A stretch of 64,000 nt of DNA, taken from NCBI GenBank assembly GCA_958298945.1, contig OY282610.1, positions 50,537,667-50,601,666 of the forward strand, read 5' to 3'. How positions within the stretch are numbered: position 1 is the first letter of the stretch; each line of letters begins with the position of its first letter. Both the position numbers and the translations under genes were made by a program. Shown piece after piece: positions 63,617 through 64,000 of the stretch. This DNA is from Atherix ibis (lineage: Eukaryota > Arthropoda > Insecta > Diptera > Athericidae). The notes under the pieces are model-generated. The model saw nothing but the letters and a program-made list of their open reading frames with translations, was not told where the DNA came from and did not search any database.

Positions 63617-64000
63617 ATGAATTTTTTCTCAAAACCACCAACAAAAATTTATCCAGAAAGAATTTTCTCATTCCAATGAGAATAATATGAATCGGAGAAG
63701 CTTTGCCTGAAAGTGCACAATCATACCCCAAACAAACATCTCCAAAAAACCACCATTTTCATAGAGAAAAACAAATTTTAAGAGAAAGTGGACTCAGTGT
63801 ATTAATTGTTGCCTCCTATTTTTTGAGAAAACTGGGTGCCTGGTGTATAAATTGGATTTTCGTGAATATTGTCACAAATTTTCGAATTTTTGTGGTTTTT
63901 TGCATATCTTTAGGTGGTCAATTTATTTTGCTTTCAGTAAATAAAAAATTTAATTTTAGGCAATTTTTTTTTAATAGTGCTCACAAAAATTTATTCTGAA
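63617..64000 (+). repeat. HOR unit 41, cut by the window edge (B, X, start of C)
   Basis: B, the whole of X and the first part of C are present, ending inside the conserved TTATTCTGAA of C. Private changes are GTGTATTAATTG and GGTGTATAAATTGG in X. The array therefore continues beyond the right edge. Confidence 0.94.

Larger units (their letters stand above)
1..64000 (+). repeat. Satellite DNA array with variable higher-order repeat, fills the window
   Basis: Head-to-tail satellite with no unique sequence at either edge and no inversion of orientation. The base period is about 184 bp (monomer starts at 28, 212, 396, 580, 763). The longer period is set by a B-X-C-D-E block that returns 41 times. 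The block is nearly invariant in length (885-888 bp) while the A run between blocks holds 0 to 11 monomers. Copies differ by scattered substitutions, poly-A length changes and a few larger rearrangements, as expected under unequal exchange and conversion. A centromeric or heterochromatic role is inferred from the architecture only; no binding or chromatin data can be seen here. Confidence 0.97.

Noticed and set aside
1..64000. CRISPR array
   Set aside because: The repeats are ~184 bp and contiguous, with no short direct repeat alternating with unique spacers.
1..64000. CENP-B box (TTCG...CGGG pattern)
   Set aside because: TTCG occurs several times (for example TTTTCGATCAGG and TTTTCGAATT), but none is followed by the A..CGGG part at the required spacing.
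1..64000. Transposable element or LTR interrupting the array
   Set aside because: No segment lacks satellite identity, no target-site duplications or terminal inverted repeats are seen, and every unit boundary joins monomer to monomer. X is the only non-obvious segment, and it is in every unit.

Overview
The whole 64 kb is one uninterrupted tandem satellite array in a single orientation. I find no protein-coding gene, RNA gene, transposon, CRISPR array or unique flanking sequence. The DNA is very AT-rich: a consensus main monomer has about 48 G/C in 184 bases by hand count. It is arranged as a higher-order repeat (HOR). This points to a eukaryotic chromosome, most likely centromeric or other constitutive heterochromatin, from a long-read assembly. 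The species cannot be named from the sequence. An insect or other animal with AT-rich satellites is plausible, but that is inference.

Layout. Each HOR unit has two parts. The first is a constant ~885-888 bp 'anchor' block made of diverged monomers in fixed order B - X - C - D - E (about 184, 158, 175, 185 and 183 bp). B, C, D and E are recognisably related to the main monomer. X is either an unrelated insertion or a monomer diverged past recognition. The second part is a run of ~184 bp A monomers whose number varies between units. The window holds the tail of one unit (1-762), 40 complete units, and the start of another (63617-64000). I count 41 B starts and 153 A monomers. The numbers of A monomers in successive complete units are 0,3,3,4,2,2,5,3,5,3,4,4,4,4,3,2,4,4,3,5,4,2,2,8,2,8,2,11,4,2,5,6,3,2,4,4,4,3,3,3. 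Unit lengths therefore run from 885 to 2902 bp, and commonly sit at about 1255, 1438, 1622 or 1807 bp.

Evolutionary structure. Several layers of recent rearrangement are visible. They include a unit with no A monomers and an E/A chimeric junction, six A-run monomers carrying an E-type tail, and a 916 bp five-monomer duplication inside the 11-monomer unit. There are tandem duplications of whole-unit segments (offsets near 3.16, 3.62, 5.78 and 1.80 kb) and a partial copy 10.1 kb away. One D monomer carries a ~70 bp foldback-type insertion and one unit an 83 bp D/E deletion. Two anchor haplotypes alternate in the middle of the window and form a long uniform run near 51.7-60.7 kb. The many open frames (98 codons over B-X, 65 codons antisense over D-E, up to 297 codons over A runs) are by-products of repetition, not genes.
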